A DNA stretch of 64,000 nucleotides. It comes from an uncultured Pelagibacteraceae bacterium (GTDB taxonomy: Bacteria; Pseudomonadota; Alphaproteobacteria; Pelagibacterales; Pelagibacteraceae). Both the position numbers and the translations under genes were made by a program. A model generated the notes under the pieces. The model made no database searches. It saw only the letters and a list, made by a program, of their open reading frames with translations, and was not told where the DNA came from. This document shows, in pieces, positions 18,160 through 27,038 of this stretch (position 1 is its first letter; each line of letters opens with the position of its first letter). The stretch covers positions 1-64,000 of the forward strand of contig CACLEJ010000004.1 in the NCBI GenBank assembly GCA_902605865.1. The letters run 5' to 3'.

Positions 18160-19594
18160 TAGACAAAAAGAAATCGACAACTTAAAAGATTATAAGTATG
18201 GTTTTACAACTGATATAGAAAACACAAGAGCACCCAAGGGATTAAATGAAGATGTGATAAAATTTATCTCTAATATTAAAAAAGAACCACGATGGATGCT
18301 TGAATTTAGATTAAAAGCATTTGAAAGATTTAAACAGTTAAAAGAACCTGGTTGGCAAAAACCAAAATACCCAAAAATAGATTACCAAGATTTATATTAT
18401 TATTCAGCACCTAAAAGTATGAAAGATAAACCAAAAAACTTAGATGATTTAGACCCTAAACTTTTAGAAACTTATAAAAAATTAGGTATACCACTACAAG
18501 AGCAAAAAAGACTTAATGGAATTGCAGTAGATGCTGTATTTGACTCAGTCTCCGTTGCAACTACATTCAGAGAAGAACTTACAAAACAAGGAATTATTTT
18601 CTGTCCTATATCAGAAGCTATACAAAATCATCCTGAATTAGTTAAAAAATATTTAGGGTCGGTTATACCAGTAACTGACCATTTCTTTGCAACTTTAAAC
18701 TCTGCAGTTTTTACTGACGGATCATTTGCCTACATACCTGAAAATGTACGTTGCCCAATGGAACTTTCAACATACTTTAGAATTAACGCATCTAATACAG
18801 GACAATTTGAAAGAACACTAATTGTTGCTGATAAGGGAAGTTATGTAAGTTATTTAGAAGGTTGTACTGCTCCAATGCGAGACGAAAATCAGTTACATGC
18901 TGCAAATGTTGAATTAGTCGCATTAGATGATGCGGAGATAAAATATTCTACAGTTCAGAATTGGTACCCTGGTGACAAAGATGGAAAAGGTGGAATTTAT
19001 AATTTTGTTACAAAGCGTGGATTATGTAAAGGTAAGAACTCCAAAATCTCTTGGACTCAGGTTGAAACTGGTTCTGCTATTACTTGGAAATATCCAAGTT
19101 GTATTTTAAAGGGTGATAATTCTGTGGGAGAATTTTACTCTATAGCTATTACAAATAATCATCAAAAAGCAGATACTGGAACTAAAATGATACATTTAGG
19201 AAAAAATACTAAAAGCAAAATAATATCAAAAGGTATTAGTGCTGGTTTCTCTGATATGACCTATAGAGGTTTAGTTGATATTTCATCAAAAGCCGCAAAT
19301 TCCAATAATTATACTCAATGTGACTCTTTATTAATGGGTAACAAATGTGGGGCGCATACAGTTCCGTATATTAAAAATAAAAATTCAGAGTCAAATATTG
19401 CTCATGAAGCAACAACATCGAAAATTAGTGAAGAGCAGTTACATTACTGTCAACAGAGAGGTTTGAGTGCTGAGGAGGCAGTGGGGTTAATTGTTAATGG
19501 ATTTTGTAAAGAGGTATTACAACAATTACCAATGGAATTTGCCGTAGAGGCTCAAAAACTAGTTGGTATCAGCTTAGAAGGTAGTGTTGGTTAA
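18152..19594 (+). CDS. sufB: Fe-S cluster scaffold subunit SufB
   Basis: Core of the SufBCD scaffold that assembles iron-sulfur clusters, 480 residues. The start at 18152 ([18 protein letters not shown]) gives the usual N terminus. [33 protein letters not shown] and [19 protein letters not shown] are characteristic, and a conserved Cys (SYLEGC, about 235) sits in the beta-helix core. Its stop overlaps the sufC start by one base. Confidence 0.97.
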   Translation: MDNRQKEIDNLKDYKYGFTTDIENTRAPKGLNEDVIKFISNIKKEPRWMLEFRLKAFERFKQLKEPGWQKPKYPKIDYQDLYYYSAPKSMKDKPKNLDDLDPKLLETYKKLGIPLQEQKRLNGIAVDAVFDSVSVATTFREELTKQGIIFCPISEAIQNHPELVKKYLGSVIPVTDHFFATLNSAVFTDGSFAYIPENVRCPMELSTYFRINASNTGQFERTLIVADKGSYVSYLEGCTAPMRDENQLHAANVELVALDDAEIKYSTVQNWYPGDKDGKGGIYNFVTKRGLCKGKNSKISWTQVETGSAITWKYPSCILKGDNSVGEFYSIAITNNHQKADTGTKMIHLGKNTKSKIISKGISAGFSDMTYRGLVDISSKAANSNNYTQCDSLLMGNKCGAHTVPYIKNKNSESNIAHEATTSKISEEQLHYCQQRGLSAEEAVGLIVNGFCKEVLQQLPMEFAVEAQKLVGISLEGSVG

Positions 19595-20328
19595 TGTTAA
19601 AAATAAATAAATTAAACGCAAAAATTGATAGCAAAGAAATTTTAAAAGAGTTTTCTTTAAATATAAATCCTGGTGAGGTTCATGCTATTATGGGTCCAAA
19701 TGGATCGGGTAAAAGCACTTTATCAAATATTTTGTCAGGTAAAAAGGGATATGAAGTTTCAGGAGAAGTACTTTTTGAGGAAAAAGATTTGTTTGAGCTT
19801 GAAACAGAAGAAAGAGCTCATAAAGGTATTTTTCTTGCCTTTCAATATCCATTAGAAATTCCAGGTGTTAATACAAATATATTTCTAAAGACTTCATTAA
19901 ATGCAGTAAGAAAGGCAAGAGGTGAAAAAGAACTTGATGCTATAGAATTTTTAAAATTAGTGAAGGAAAAGTCTAAAGAACTTAAATTTGATGAGGAAAA
20001 ATTAAATAGACAACTAAATGTTGGTTTTTCAGGTGGAGAAAAAAAGAAAAATGAAATTTTACAAATGTCGTTACTTGCTCCAAAATTATCAATTTTAGAT
20101 GAAACAGATTCAGGTCTAGATATTGATGCATTAAAAATCGTAGCTGATGGAGTTAATTCATTAAGGGATAATAAAAATTCATTTTTAATAATTACACATT
20201 ACCAAAGATTACTTGATTATATTAAACCTGATTTTGTCCATGTTTTAATGGACGGAAAAATTGTTAAATCTGGTGGGGCTGAGTTAGCTTTGGAGCTAGA
20301 AAAAAAGGGGTATGAAAATTTTCATTAG
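19594..20328 (+). CDS. sufC: SufC ATPase
   Basis: ABC-type ATPase that drives SufBCD conformational change, 244 residues. Walker A is GPNGSGKST, the signature is the SufC-specific NVGFSGGEKKKNEILQM, Walker B ends with SILDETDSGLD, and the switch histidine is in ITHYQRLL. sufD starts at the next base. Confidence 0.97.
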   Translation: MLKINKLNAKIDSKEILKEFSLNINPGEVHAIMGPNGSGKSTLSNILSGKKGYEVSGEVLFEEKDLFELETEERAHKGIFLAFQYPLEIPGVNTNIFLKTSLNAVRKARGEKELDAIEFLKLVKEKSKELKFDEEKLNRQLNVGFSGGEKKKNEILQMSLLAPKLSILDETDSGLDIDALKIVADGVNSLRDNKNSFLIITHYQRLLDYIKPDFVHVLMDGKIVKSGGAELALELEKKGYENFH

Positions 20329-21576
20329 ATGAAAGAGCAATTACAAAAAGATTTTGATAATACTATTAGAAATTTAACTTTATCTCAAAAAGATATTGAA
20401 ATAAAAAAATTTTATTTAGATAATTTTATTAACAAAGGTTTTCCAAACAGAAAAGAAGAAGACTGGAAATTTTCTGATCTTAACCAAATAATAAAAAAAA
20501 ATATTGGAGAGCTAAGTTTTTATAGTGACTATACTTCTACAAATAAAGTTGATACTTCTGCATTCGTAGATGGTCTAGAGCATAACAAAATAGTATTTAT
20601 AAATGGAAGAATAGAAAAAATTGATTTTGATTATGAAAAAAAAGACCAAATAGAAATAATTGATCAGTCGGAAACTATCAATAAATTTAATAATTATAAC
20701 GCTTTATCGGACTTAAATAGTGCATTTACCAATAAGTCTTTTAAAATTGTGGTTAAAGAGGGTTATCAATTAACAAAACCTCTTATTATCTATCATACAA
20801 CCAACTCTAAAATCTGGTCTAAAAATATTAATTTAAGATTAAATTTTGAATTATATGAAAATAGTTCATTAAGATTAATTGATTTATTTAGGGATACTTC
20901 TGAAAAAAATTTTCTAAATATTTTTTACAATTTTGATTTAAAAGAAAATTCTATTTTAAAAAATTACAAAGTAGATAAGTTTGAAAATAAAAATATTAAG
21001 TATTCCTTCAATAATATTGAGCAAGAAAAAAATAGTATTTCAGAGACATTTATTTTATCCTCTGGATCAAATTTTTGTAAGAATGAAATTAATTGTAACT
21101 TAAATGGAGAATATTCATCAGCTTTTGTAAGTGGTATTTTTTCTTTAAATAATAATAAGCATCATGAAATTAGAACAATCGTAAATCATTTAACTGAGAA
21201 CACGAAAAGCTATCAACTTATAAAAAGTGTTTTAGAAGATAGTTCAAAAGCAGTATATCAAGGAAAAATATTTGTTAACTCTAAGGCTCAAAAAACAGAT
21301 GGTTATCAACTGAGTAAAGCAATATTATTAAATAAAGATTCTGAGTTTAATGCTAAGCCAGAGTTAGAAATTTATGCAGATGATGTAAAATGTTCACACG
21401 GTTCTGCGTCAGGTAGTCTTAATGAGGACTCGATATTTTATTTAATGTCTAGAGGTTTAAATTATCAACAATCAAGAGAACTTTTAATAAACGGGTTTCT
21501 GTTAGATGTTGTTGAAAAAATTACAGATCCTGAAGTAAAAAATTTAATTAAAAATATGATTGGAATAAAGGAATGA
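20329..21576 (+). CDS. sufD: SufD scaffold subunit
   Basis: A 415-residue partner of SufB in the SufBCD complex. The N-terminal helical part includes NRKEEDWKFSDL. The C-terminal beta-helix contains the family signature with a His in CSHGSASGSLNEDSIFYLMSRGL. The central part is less conserved and Asn/Lys-rich, as expected at this base composition. It overlaps sufS by four bases. Confidence 0.94.
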   Translation: MKEQLQKDFDNTIRNLTLSQKDIEIKKFYLDNFINKGFPNRKEEDWKFSDLNQIIKKNIGELSFYSDYTSTNKVDTSAFVDGLEHNKIVFINGRIEKIDFDYEKKDQIEIIDQSETINKFNNYNALSDLNSAFTNKSFKIVVKEGYQLTKPLIIYHTTNSKIWSKNINLRLNFELYENSSLRLIDLFRDTSEKNFLNIFYNFDLKENSILKNYKVDKFENKNIKYSFNNIEQEKNSISETFILSSGSNFCKNEINCNLNGEYSSAFVSGIFSLNNNKHHEIRTIVNHLTENTKSYQLIKSVLEDSSKAVYQGKIFVNSKAQKTDGYQLSKAILLNKDSEFNAKPELEIYADDVKCSHGSASGSLNEDSIFYLMSRGLNYQQSRELLINGFLLDVVEKITDPEVKNLIKNMIGIKE

Positions 21577-22793
21577 AAATTGAGAATATAAAAGATGAGT
21601 TTCCTATTTTTGATGAAAAAATTCAAAATAATGATTTAGTTTATTTAGATAGCGCTAACTCATCACAAAAACCAAAAGTAGTAGCCGATAAAATAAATGA
21701 GTTTTATACTAAGCAATTTTCAAATGTTGGAAGAAGTGTTCATTATTTAGCAGTTGCAGCAACAAACTTATATGAAAATACTAGGTCGTCTGTTCAAAAA
21801 TATATTAATGCTAAAGATAAAAATGAAATAGTTTTTACCAAAGGAGCGACAGAGGCATTAAATTTGGTAGCCAATACTCTAGGGCAAAAATATCTAAATG
21901 AGGGTGATGAAATTTTAATTACAGAGCTTGAGCATCATTCAAATTATGTGCCTTGGCATTTCTTAAGAAAATCAAAGAATATAAAAATTAATTTTGCAGA
22001 GGTAAATGAAGATGGAGATATTTCTCTTGAAGATATTGAAAAAAAAATAACTTCTAAGACTAAAGTAATTGCAATTACTCATCTATCTAACGTTACTGGG
22101 GCAATATTGCCTGTTAAAGAAATAACAGATCTTGCTCACTCAAAAGGAATAATAGTTGTCATTGATGGTTGTCAGGGAGCTCCTCATCTTAAATTAGATA
22201 TGCAAGACTTAGATTGTGATTTTTATGCAATATCATGCCATAAAATGTATGGGCCTACTGGACTAGGTGTTTTGTACGGTAAAAAGAAGTGGTTAGAAGA
22301 ACTGCCACCTTATCAAGGTGGAGGTGGAATGATTAGAGAAGTAAAAAAAGATAAAATATCTTATGGTGATTTACCAAATAAATATGAGGCTGGGACCATG
22401 GCTACAGCTCAAGTTATTGCATTTGATCAGTCAATAAAATTTATGGAAAGTGTTGGAATAGAGAATATCATGAAACATGAAGCTGATTTAGTTGAATATG
22501 GTCAAGAGTTATTACAAAAAAATAATTCTGTTAAATTGATTGGTAGCCCAAAAAACAAAGGTGGAGTTCTATCTTTTACGTTAGAAGGTGTTCACCCACA
22601 CGACATTGCAACAATACTAGATGAAGATGGTGTTGCAATAAGAGCAGGCCATCATTGTTGCCAGATATTACATGATAAATTAAATATACCTGCTAGTGCA
22701 AGAGCGTCAGTTGGAATTTATAATACTAAAGATGATTTAGACAAGTTAAATGACTCAATTAATAACTGTAAAAAAATATTTAATTTAAAATGA
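21573..22793 (+). CDS. sufS: Cysteine desulfurase SufS
   Basis: PLP enzyme that takes sulfur from cysteine, 406 residues. The PLP lysine lies in the SCHKMYGPTGLGVLYG motif, and the persulfide cysteine is in RAGHHCCQ near residue 362. The substrate-binding TELEHHSNYVPW segment is present. In this operon it pairs with SufU rather than SufE. It overlaps the sufU start by four bases. Confidence 0.96.
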   Translation: MKIENIKDEFPIFDEKIQNNDLVYLDSANSSQKPKVVADKINEFYTKQFSNVGRSVHYLAVAATNLYENTRSSVQKYINAKDKNEIVFTKGATEALNLVANTLGQKYLNEGDEILITELEHHSNYVPWHFLRKSKNIKINFAEVNEDGDISLEDIEKKITSKTKVIAITHLSNVTGAILPVKEITDLAHSKGIIVVIDGCQGAPHLKLDMQDLDCDFYAISCHKMYGPTGLGVLYGKKKWLEELPPYQGGGGMIREVKKDKISYGDLPNKYEAGTMATAQVIAFDQSIKFMESVGIENIMKHEADLVEYGQELLQKNNSVKLIGSPKNKGGVLSFTLEGVHPHDIATILDEDGVAIRAGHHCCQILHDKLNIPASARASVGIYNTKDDLDKLNDSINNCKKIFNLK

Positions 22794-23254
22794 ACTTAAA
22801 AGAACTTTATCAAGAAATTATTTTAGAACATGGAAAAAATCCAAGGAACCTTGGCAAAACACATGAGTTTAATAAAGATGCCAAAGGTCATAATCCATTA
22901 TGTGGAGACAATGTTCATGTTTATCTTAAATTAAACGGACAAAAAATTGTCGAGGATATTTCATTTGAGGGAAGTGGATGCGCTATTTCAATGGCATCAG
23001 CTTCGATCATGACTGATTTAATTAAAGGGAAAAATGAACACGAAGCTAAAGAGATAGTTGAAGATTTTTTAGGAATGATAAAAGAAAATCCAGAGTTAAA
23101 ATCAGAATACTTGAAAGAAGATGAAAAAACTAAATTAATGTGCCTATCTGGTGTTAAACAATATCCAATGAGAGTAAAGTGTGCAACACTATCATGGCAT
23201 ACTTTTATATCTGCAATAGATAACTCAGAAGAGACAACTAATACCGAGTCGTAA
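22790..23254 (+). CDS. sufU: SufU zinc-dependent sulfur-transfer protein
   Basis: A 154-residue IscU-fold protein that accepts sulfur from SufS by zinc-ligand exchange in Gram-positive bacteria. The three conserved cysteines appear in NPLCGDN, GSGCAISMASASIMTD and RVKCATLSW. The long stretch between the second and third cysteines matches the insertion that separates SufU from the IscU scaffold. No sufE is in the operon. Confidence 0.9.
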   Translation: MNLKELYQEIILEHGKNPRNLGKTHEFNKDAKGHNPLCGDNVHVYLKLNGQKIVEDISFEGSGCAISMASASIMTDLIKGKNEHEAKEIVEDFLGMIKENPELKSEYLKEDEKTKLMCLSGVKQYPMRVKCATLSWHTFISAIDNSEETTNTES

Positions 23255-23258
23255 CTTT

Positions 23259-23555
23259 ATGGAATTAAAAGACAAAGTAATTGAAGAAATTAAAAAAATT
23301 TATGATCCAGAAATACCTGTAAATATTTATGAACTTGGATTAATATATGATATTGCCGTAGATAAAAAAAATATTAGTGTAAAAATGACACTTACCACTC
23401 CAAATTGCCCAGTAGCTGAAAGTTTGCCTAAAGAAGTTAAAGATAGTATTATGCAATTAGAAGAAGTTGATAAAGTAGATTTAGATTTAGTTTGGGAACC
23501 ACCATGGGATAAATCTATGATGTCAGAGGCAGCAAAATTGGAATTAAATTTATGA
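23259..23555 (+). CDS. sufT: SufT / MIP18-family (DUF59) Fe-S assembly protein
   Basis: A 98-residue protein with the DUF59 fold (YDPEIPVNIYELGLIYDI, TTPNCPVAESLP, VWEPPWDKSMMSEAAK). Such proteins help mature Fe-S proteins. The position between sufU and an A-type carrier gene matches alphaproteobacterial suf operons. It overlaps the next gene by four bases. Confidence 0.93.
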   Translation: MELKDKVIEEIKKIYDPEIPVNIYELGLIYDIAVDKKNISVKMTLTTPNCPVAESLPKEVKDSIMQLEEVDKVDLDLVWEPPWDKSMMSEAAKLELNL

Positions 23556-23887
23556 CGAAACAAGTTATATCATTAAGCGATCAAGCAGCAGTGAGGATAA
23601 AAGAAATCATGTCTTCTGCTGAAAATGACTCTATTGGAGTTAGAGTTGGAGTAAAATCAGGTGGATGCGCAGGAATGTCTTATATTATGGAATACACAAA
23701 AGAGATTAATCCTAATGACGAGGTTATTGAAGATAAGGGAGTAAAAGTATTCATTGATCCAGCAGCAGTAATGTATCTTTTTGGAACTGAAATGGATTAT
23801 AAAAAAGAGCAATTTTCTTCTCAATTTGTATTTAATAATCCAAATGAAACTGAAAGATGTGGCTGCGGAGAGTCTTTTAAAATTTAA
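23552..23887 (+). CDS. sufA: A-type Fe-S carrier (HesB/IscA/SufA)
   Basis: A 111-residue carrier that passes clusters to apoproteins. The three ligand cysteines are in GGCAGMSY and the C-terminal CGCGESF. It ends the suf operon; its TAA is directly adjacent to the stop of a convergent small gene on the other strand. Confidence 0.94.
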   Translation: MTKQVISLSDQAAVRIKEIMSSAENDSIGVRVGVKSGGCAGMSYIMEYTKEINPNDEVIEDKGVKVFIDPAAVMYLFGTEMDYKKEQFSSQFVFNNPNETERCGCGESFKI

Positions 23888-24025
23888 TTATTGGTAATAA
23901 GAAATAAACCAATATTGGCCTCTTTTATTCATAGAGTAAGTTTTATTTTTTCTACGCTTAGGCTTTCTAATTTCAGGCCTATTATAACCAATAATATTCT
24001 TAATTGTTGATATTAGCTTAGCCAT
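23888..24025 (-). CDS. Small basic protein, 45 residues, unrecognised
   Basis: An open frame from the ATG at 24025 to a TAA that touches the sufA stop tail to tail. The product begins MAKLISTIKNIIG, has a strongly basic middle (KPKRRKNK) and ends RGQYWFISYYQ. An AAAAGG-like ribosome binding site precedes the start. It follows glnA on the same strand, with a hairpin between them. I do not recognise the family. The exact fit against sufA and the non-random composition favour a real gene, but a chance frame is possible at this length. Confidence 0.45.
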   Translation of the reverse strand: MAKLISTIKNIIGYNRPEIRKPKRRKNKTYSMNKRGQYWFISYYQ

Positions 24026-24051
24026 ACCTTTTAATAACAAAATTGAATGAA

Positions 24052-24065
24052 ATTAGAATTCTAAT
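24052..24065. repeat. Perfect 14-base palindrome downstream of glnA
   Basis: ATTAGAATTCTAAT reads the same on both strands and abuts the larger hairpin at 24065-24101. It could be an operator or part of a bidirectional 3' structure. It is mostly A+T, so chance is not excluded. Confidence 0.4.
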
Positions 24066-24101
24066 ATGGGAATACCTGCTATTACTACAGGTAATCCCAT
24101 A
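24065..24101 (-). terminator. Imperfect hairpin after glnA
   Basis: ATGGGAATACCTG (24066-24078) pairs with CAGGTAATCCCAT (24088-24100) around a nine-base loop, with a single A/A mismatch. It lies 13 bases after the glnA stop. No T-run follows on either strand, so it may end or protect the glnA message by another route, or process the glnA to small-gene transcript. Confidence 0.5.
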
Positions 24102-24113
24102 AAAATAAGCTTT

Positions 24114-25520
24114 TTAACAGCTATAATACATGTCGAATTCAATAGGGTGCGGCGTGTGTTCAAAATTATGAATTTCTTCATATTTTAGCTCAATGTACGC
24201 ATCTATTTGATCATCAGTAAATACATTACCTTGAGTTAAGAAACTCCTATCTTTATCTAAAGCTTCCATTGCTTCTCTCAAAGAACCACAAACAGTTGGC
24301 ACTTTCTTAACTTGCTTTTCTGATAAAGCATAAAGGTCTTTATCGAACGATTTACCTGGATCAATTTTATTTTTAATTCCATCAATTCCAGCCATAAGCA
24401 TGGAAGCAAATGTTAAATATGGATTTCCAGATGCATCTGGGAACCTGATTTCACATCTTGCACCTTTTTTACTTAACGTGATTGGAATTCTACATGAAGC
24501 CGATCTATTTCTTGCAGAGTATGCAAGTAAAACAGGAGCCTCAAATCCTGGTATTAATCTTTTGTAACTATTTGTAGTAGCATTAGCAAATGCATTAATT
24601 GCTTTTGCATGCTTTAATACTCCACCAATATAATAAAGAGCAGTTTGAGATAATCCAGCGTATTTATTTCCAGAAAATACCGGAGTTTTCCCTTTCCAAA
24701 TTGATTGGTGAGTATGCATTCCAGAACCATTATCTCCTTTAACTGGCTTAGGCATAAAAGTTGCAGTTTTTCCAAAAGAGTGAGAAACCATTTGAACTAC
24801 ATATTTATATAGCTGAACGTTGTCTGCTTGATCAACCAAAGTTCCAAATAACATTCCAAGTTCATGTTGACTTGGAGCAACCTCATGGTGATGTTTTTCT
24901 ACTGTAATTCCAACATCTCTTAGTCCTTTAAGATATTCACCTCTCATATCTTGTGCACTATCTACTGGTGGTACAGGAAAATATCCTCCTTTTACTCCAG
25001 GTCTATGACCCATGTTTCCATTATCATAAGATTTTCCAGAGTTATAAGGACCTTCTGAACTATCAATTGAAAAACTTGTTTCATTCATGTCGTTTTTAAT
25101 TCTGACGTCATCAAAAACAAAAAACTCAGGTTCTGGACCAAAGTAAGCTGTATCACCAATTCCTGTTTTTTTTAAATACGCTTCAGCTTTTTTTGCAATA
25201 CCTCTTGGATCTCTTTCATATGGATCTCTCTTAACAGCATCTAAAATATCGCAAAATAAAATTAAAGTATTATGAGATGTATAAGGATCTATTACTTTTC
25301 TACTTAAATCAGGCTTTAAAATCATGTCAGATTCATTAATTGCTTTCCATCCTGCAATTGAAGATCCATCAAAAAATACTCCGTCGTTTAACATTTCTTC
25401 ATCAACAATCGTTGTATCCATTGTTAAATGCTGAAGTTTGCCTCTTGGGTCTGTAAATCTAAGATCCACAAACTCAATATTCTTAGACTTCATTAATTTT
25501 AGTACGTCCTTAGCGCTCAT
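24114..25520 (-). CDS. glnA: Type I glutamine synthetase
   Basis: Assimilates ammonium into glutamine; 468 residues, the normal GSI length. Visible are the N-terminal VDLRFTDPRGKLQHLT segment, metal-site FDGSSIAGW, PVKGDNGSGMHTHQS, the ATP-site NRSASCRIP and the PHPIEFDMYYSC end. The adenylylation tyrosine is kept in DLYALS, though the loop differs from the enterobacterial NLYDLP. A strong AGGAGATAAT stands before the start. No ntrBC or glnB lies nearby. Confidence 0.97.
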   Translation of the reverse strand: MSAKDVLKLMKSKNIEFVDLRFTDPRGKLQHLTMDTTIVDEEMLNDGVFFDGSSIAGWKAINESDMILKPDLSRKVIDPYTSHNTLILFCDILDAVKRDPYERDPRGIAKKAEAYLKKTGIGDTAYFGPEPEFFVFDDVRIKNDMNETSFSIDSSEGPYNSGKSYDNGNMGHRPGVKGGYFPVPPVDSAQDMRGEYLKGLRDVGITVEKHHHEVAPSQHELGMLFGTLVDQADNVQLYKYVVQMVSHSFGKTATFMPKPVKGDNGSGMHTHQSIWKGKTPVFSGNKYAGLSQTALYYIGGVLKHAKAINAFANATTNSYKRLIPGFEAPVLLAYSARNRSASCRIPITLSKKGARCEIRFPDASGNPYLTFASMLMAGIDGIKNKIDPGKSFDKDLYALSEKQVKKVPTVCGSLREAMEALDKDRSFLTQGNVFTDDQIDAYIELKYEEIHNFEHTPHPIEFDMYYSC

Positions 25521-25542
25521 ATTATCTCCTATAATTTTTTAA

Positions 25543-25563
25543 TTTTCTTATCAGTTAAGAAAA
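25543..25563 (-). promoter_or_regulatory. Inverted repeat in the glnA leader
   Basis: TTTTCTTA (25543-25550) and TAAGAAAA (25556-25563) form a perfect eight-base stem with a five-base loop, 20 or so bases upstream of the glnA ribosome binding site. It could act in the leader RNA or as a protein site. It does not resemble a glutamine riboswitch that I can recognise. Confidence 0.35.
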
Positions 25564-25661
25564 GATAAATAATGCCTATTAAATAGATATCACTTATGCT
25601 TTTTTTACATGTATATTAACCTTAAAAAATTAGAATTTTCAATCAATCCTAAGTTGCAATA

Positions 25662-26141
25662 ATGAGTTTATTAAATAAAGAACCAGTTAAAAGAGCTGAA
25701 AAAGCATTAAAAGAATTTGATGAGACTTTATCAGTCACAGAATTAGAAAATACAGCAAGAACAGCTCTAGATGCAGCAAAATCATTAAACTGTGAAGTAG
25801 GAGCGATCGTAAAAAGTCTACTTTTTAAAAATGGTGAAAATTATTTTCTATGTTTGGTCTCTGGTGACAAAAGATGTTCATTAAACAAACTAAAAAAGTT
25901 TTTTAATAGTAAAGATTTAAGCATGGCATCTCCAAATGACGTGAAAGAACAAACTGGATATACAATTGGAGGAGTCTCTCCAATAGGACACAAAAATAGG
26001 TTGCAGATATTAGTTGATAGTTCTTTGAATAGATTTGAAGATTTGTTTGCTGCTGCTGGACATCCAAACTGTATTTTTAAAATAAATTTTGAAGATCTAA
26101 AAAAAATTACTAATGGAATAATAGAGGATATAATTGAATGA
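25662..26141 (+). CDS. YbaK/ProX-family aminoacyl-tRNA deacylase
   Basis: A 159-residue protein of the YbaK-like editing family, which hydrolyses mischarged tRNA such as Cys- or Ala-tRNA(Pro). The catalytic lysine is in AIVKSLLFK, and GGVSPIGH gives the conserved loop; a GHPNCIFKI segment ends the domain. Which tRNA it edits cannot be read from sequence. It overlaps the next gene by four bases. Confidence 0.85.
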   Translation: MSLLNKEPVKRAEKALKEFDETLSVTELENTARTALDAAKSLNCEVGAIVKSLLFKNGENYFLCLVSGDKRCSLNKLKKFFNSKDLSMASPNDVKEQTGYTIGGVSPIGHKNRLQILVDSSLNRFEDLFAAAGHPNCIFKINFEDLKKITNGIIEDIIE

Positions 26142-27031
26142 AATCTCCAAATGCTACTGATTATTTTATTCTTACTTTTTTAGCCTTACTTTGGGCTTCA
26201 GCTTTTTTTAATATTAAAATTGCAACATATTCTTATGGACCAATAACTATAGCTTTTTTAAGAATTTTTTTTGGAATGATACCTCTAATATTACTTTGTT
26301 ATTTCAAAAAAATTAAAATTGAGGCTTTCTCCAAGGATTGGAAATGGTTTGCAGCAATTGGCATCATTAATTTAGTTATACCTTTTTTCCTAATAGCATA
26401 CGGAGTTCAAAAGGTTCAAAGTAACTTAGCTGCAATTTTAATGTCAACAACACCTATAAGCGCAACAATACTCGCACATTTCTTTGCAGATGGAGAGAAA
26501 ATAAACGTAATCAAAATATTCGGAATAGTATTAGGATTTTCTGGAATTGTTTATTTATTTTCAGAAAATTTACTTATAAATAATGAAAATTTATTTTCTG
26601 CTCTTATGATCCTATTGGGATCCACTTTTTATGTTATTGGAGGAATTTTAACATTAAAAATTAGTAATAAGAAAAATGAAAATGTAACTGCATCAATTCT
26701 TATTTGGGGAGCTATAATTGCTTGTCCAATATCACTTATAATTGAGCAACCATGGAATTTAAATCCATCACTAGAGTCCACATTATCTTTGATTTATCTT
26801 GGTATTTTTCCAACTGGAATAGCGTGGTTATTAAGATTTATGATTTTAAAGAAAAATGGCTTAGTTTTCCAAAGTCAGGTTGCTTATCTAATACCAATTT
26901 TTGGTGTTATTTTAGGATTTATTTTCCTAAACGAATTAGTAACACCTAAAATTTTAATTGCTTTATCTGCTGTTGTCCTAGGAATTTATTTTGTAAAAAA
27001 AGCAGGAGATAAAAAAATACAAAGTATATAA
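26138..27031 (+). CDS. EamA-type DMT superfamily permease
   Basis: A 297-residue integral membrane protein with about ten hydrophobic helices and the two-fold EamA repeat. FLALLWASAFFNIKIATYSYGPITIAFLR starts the first half, and FLNELVTPKILIALSAVVLGIY ends the second. DMT exporters handle amino acids or other small metabolites; the substrate is unknown. It is coupled to the deacylase gene. It is the last gene before the accessory carbohydrate region. Confidence 0.85.
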   Translation: MKSPNATDYFILTFLALLWASAFFNIKIATYSYGPITIAFLRIFFGMIPLILLCYFKKIKIEAFSKDWKWFAAIGIINLVIPFFLIAYGVQKVQSNLAAILMSTTPISATILAHFFADGEKINVIKIFGIVLGFSGIVYLFSENLLINNENLFSALMILLGSTFYVIGGILTLKISNKKNENVTASILIWGAIIACPISLIIEQPWNLNPSLESTLSLIYLGIFPTGIAWLLRFMILKKNGLVFQSQVAYLIPIFGVILGFIFLNELVTPKILIALSAVVLGIYFVKKAGDKKIQSI

Positions 27032-27038
27032 AAAATTT

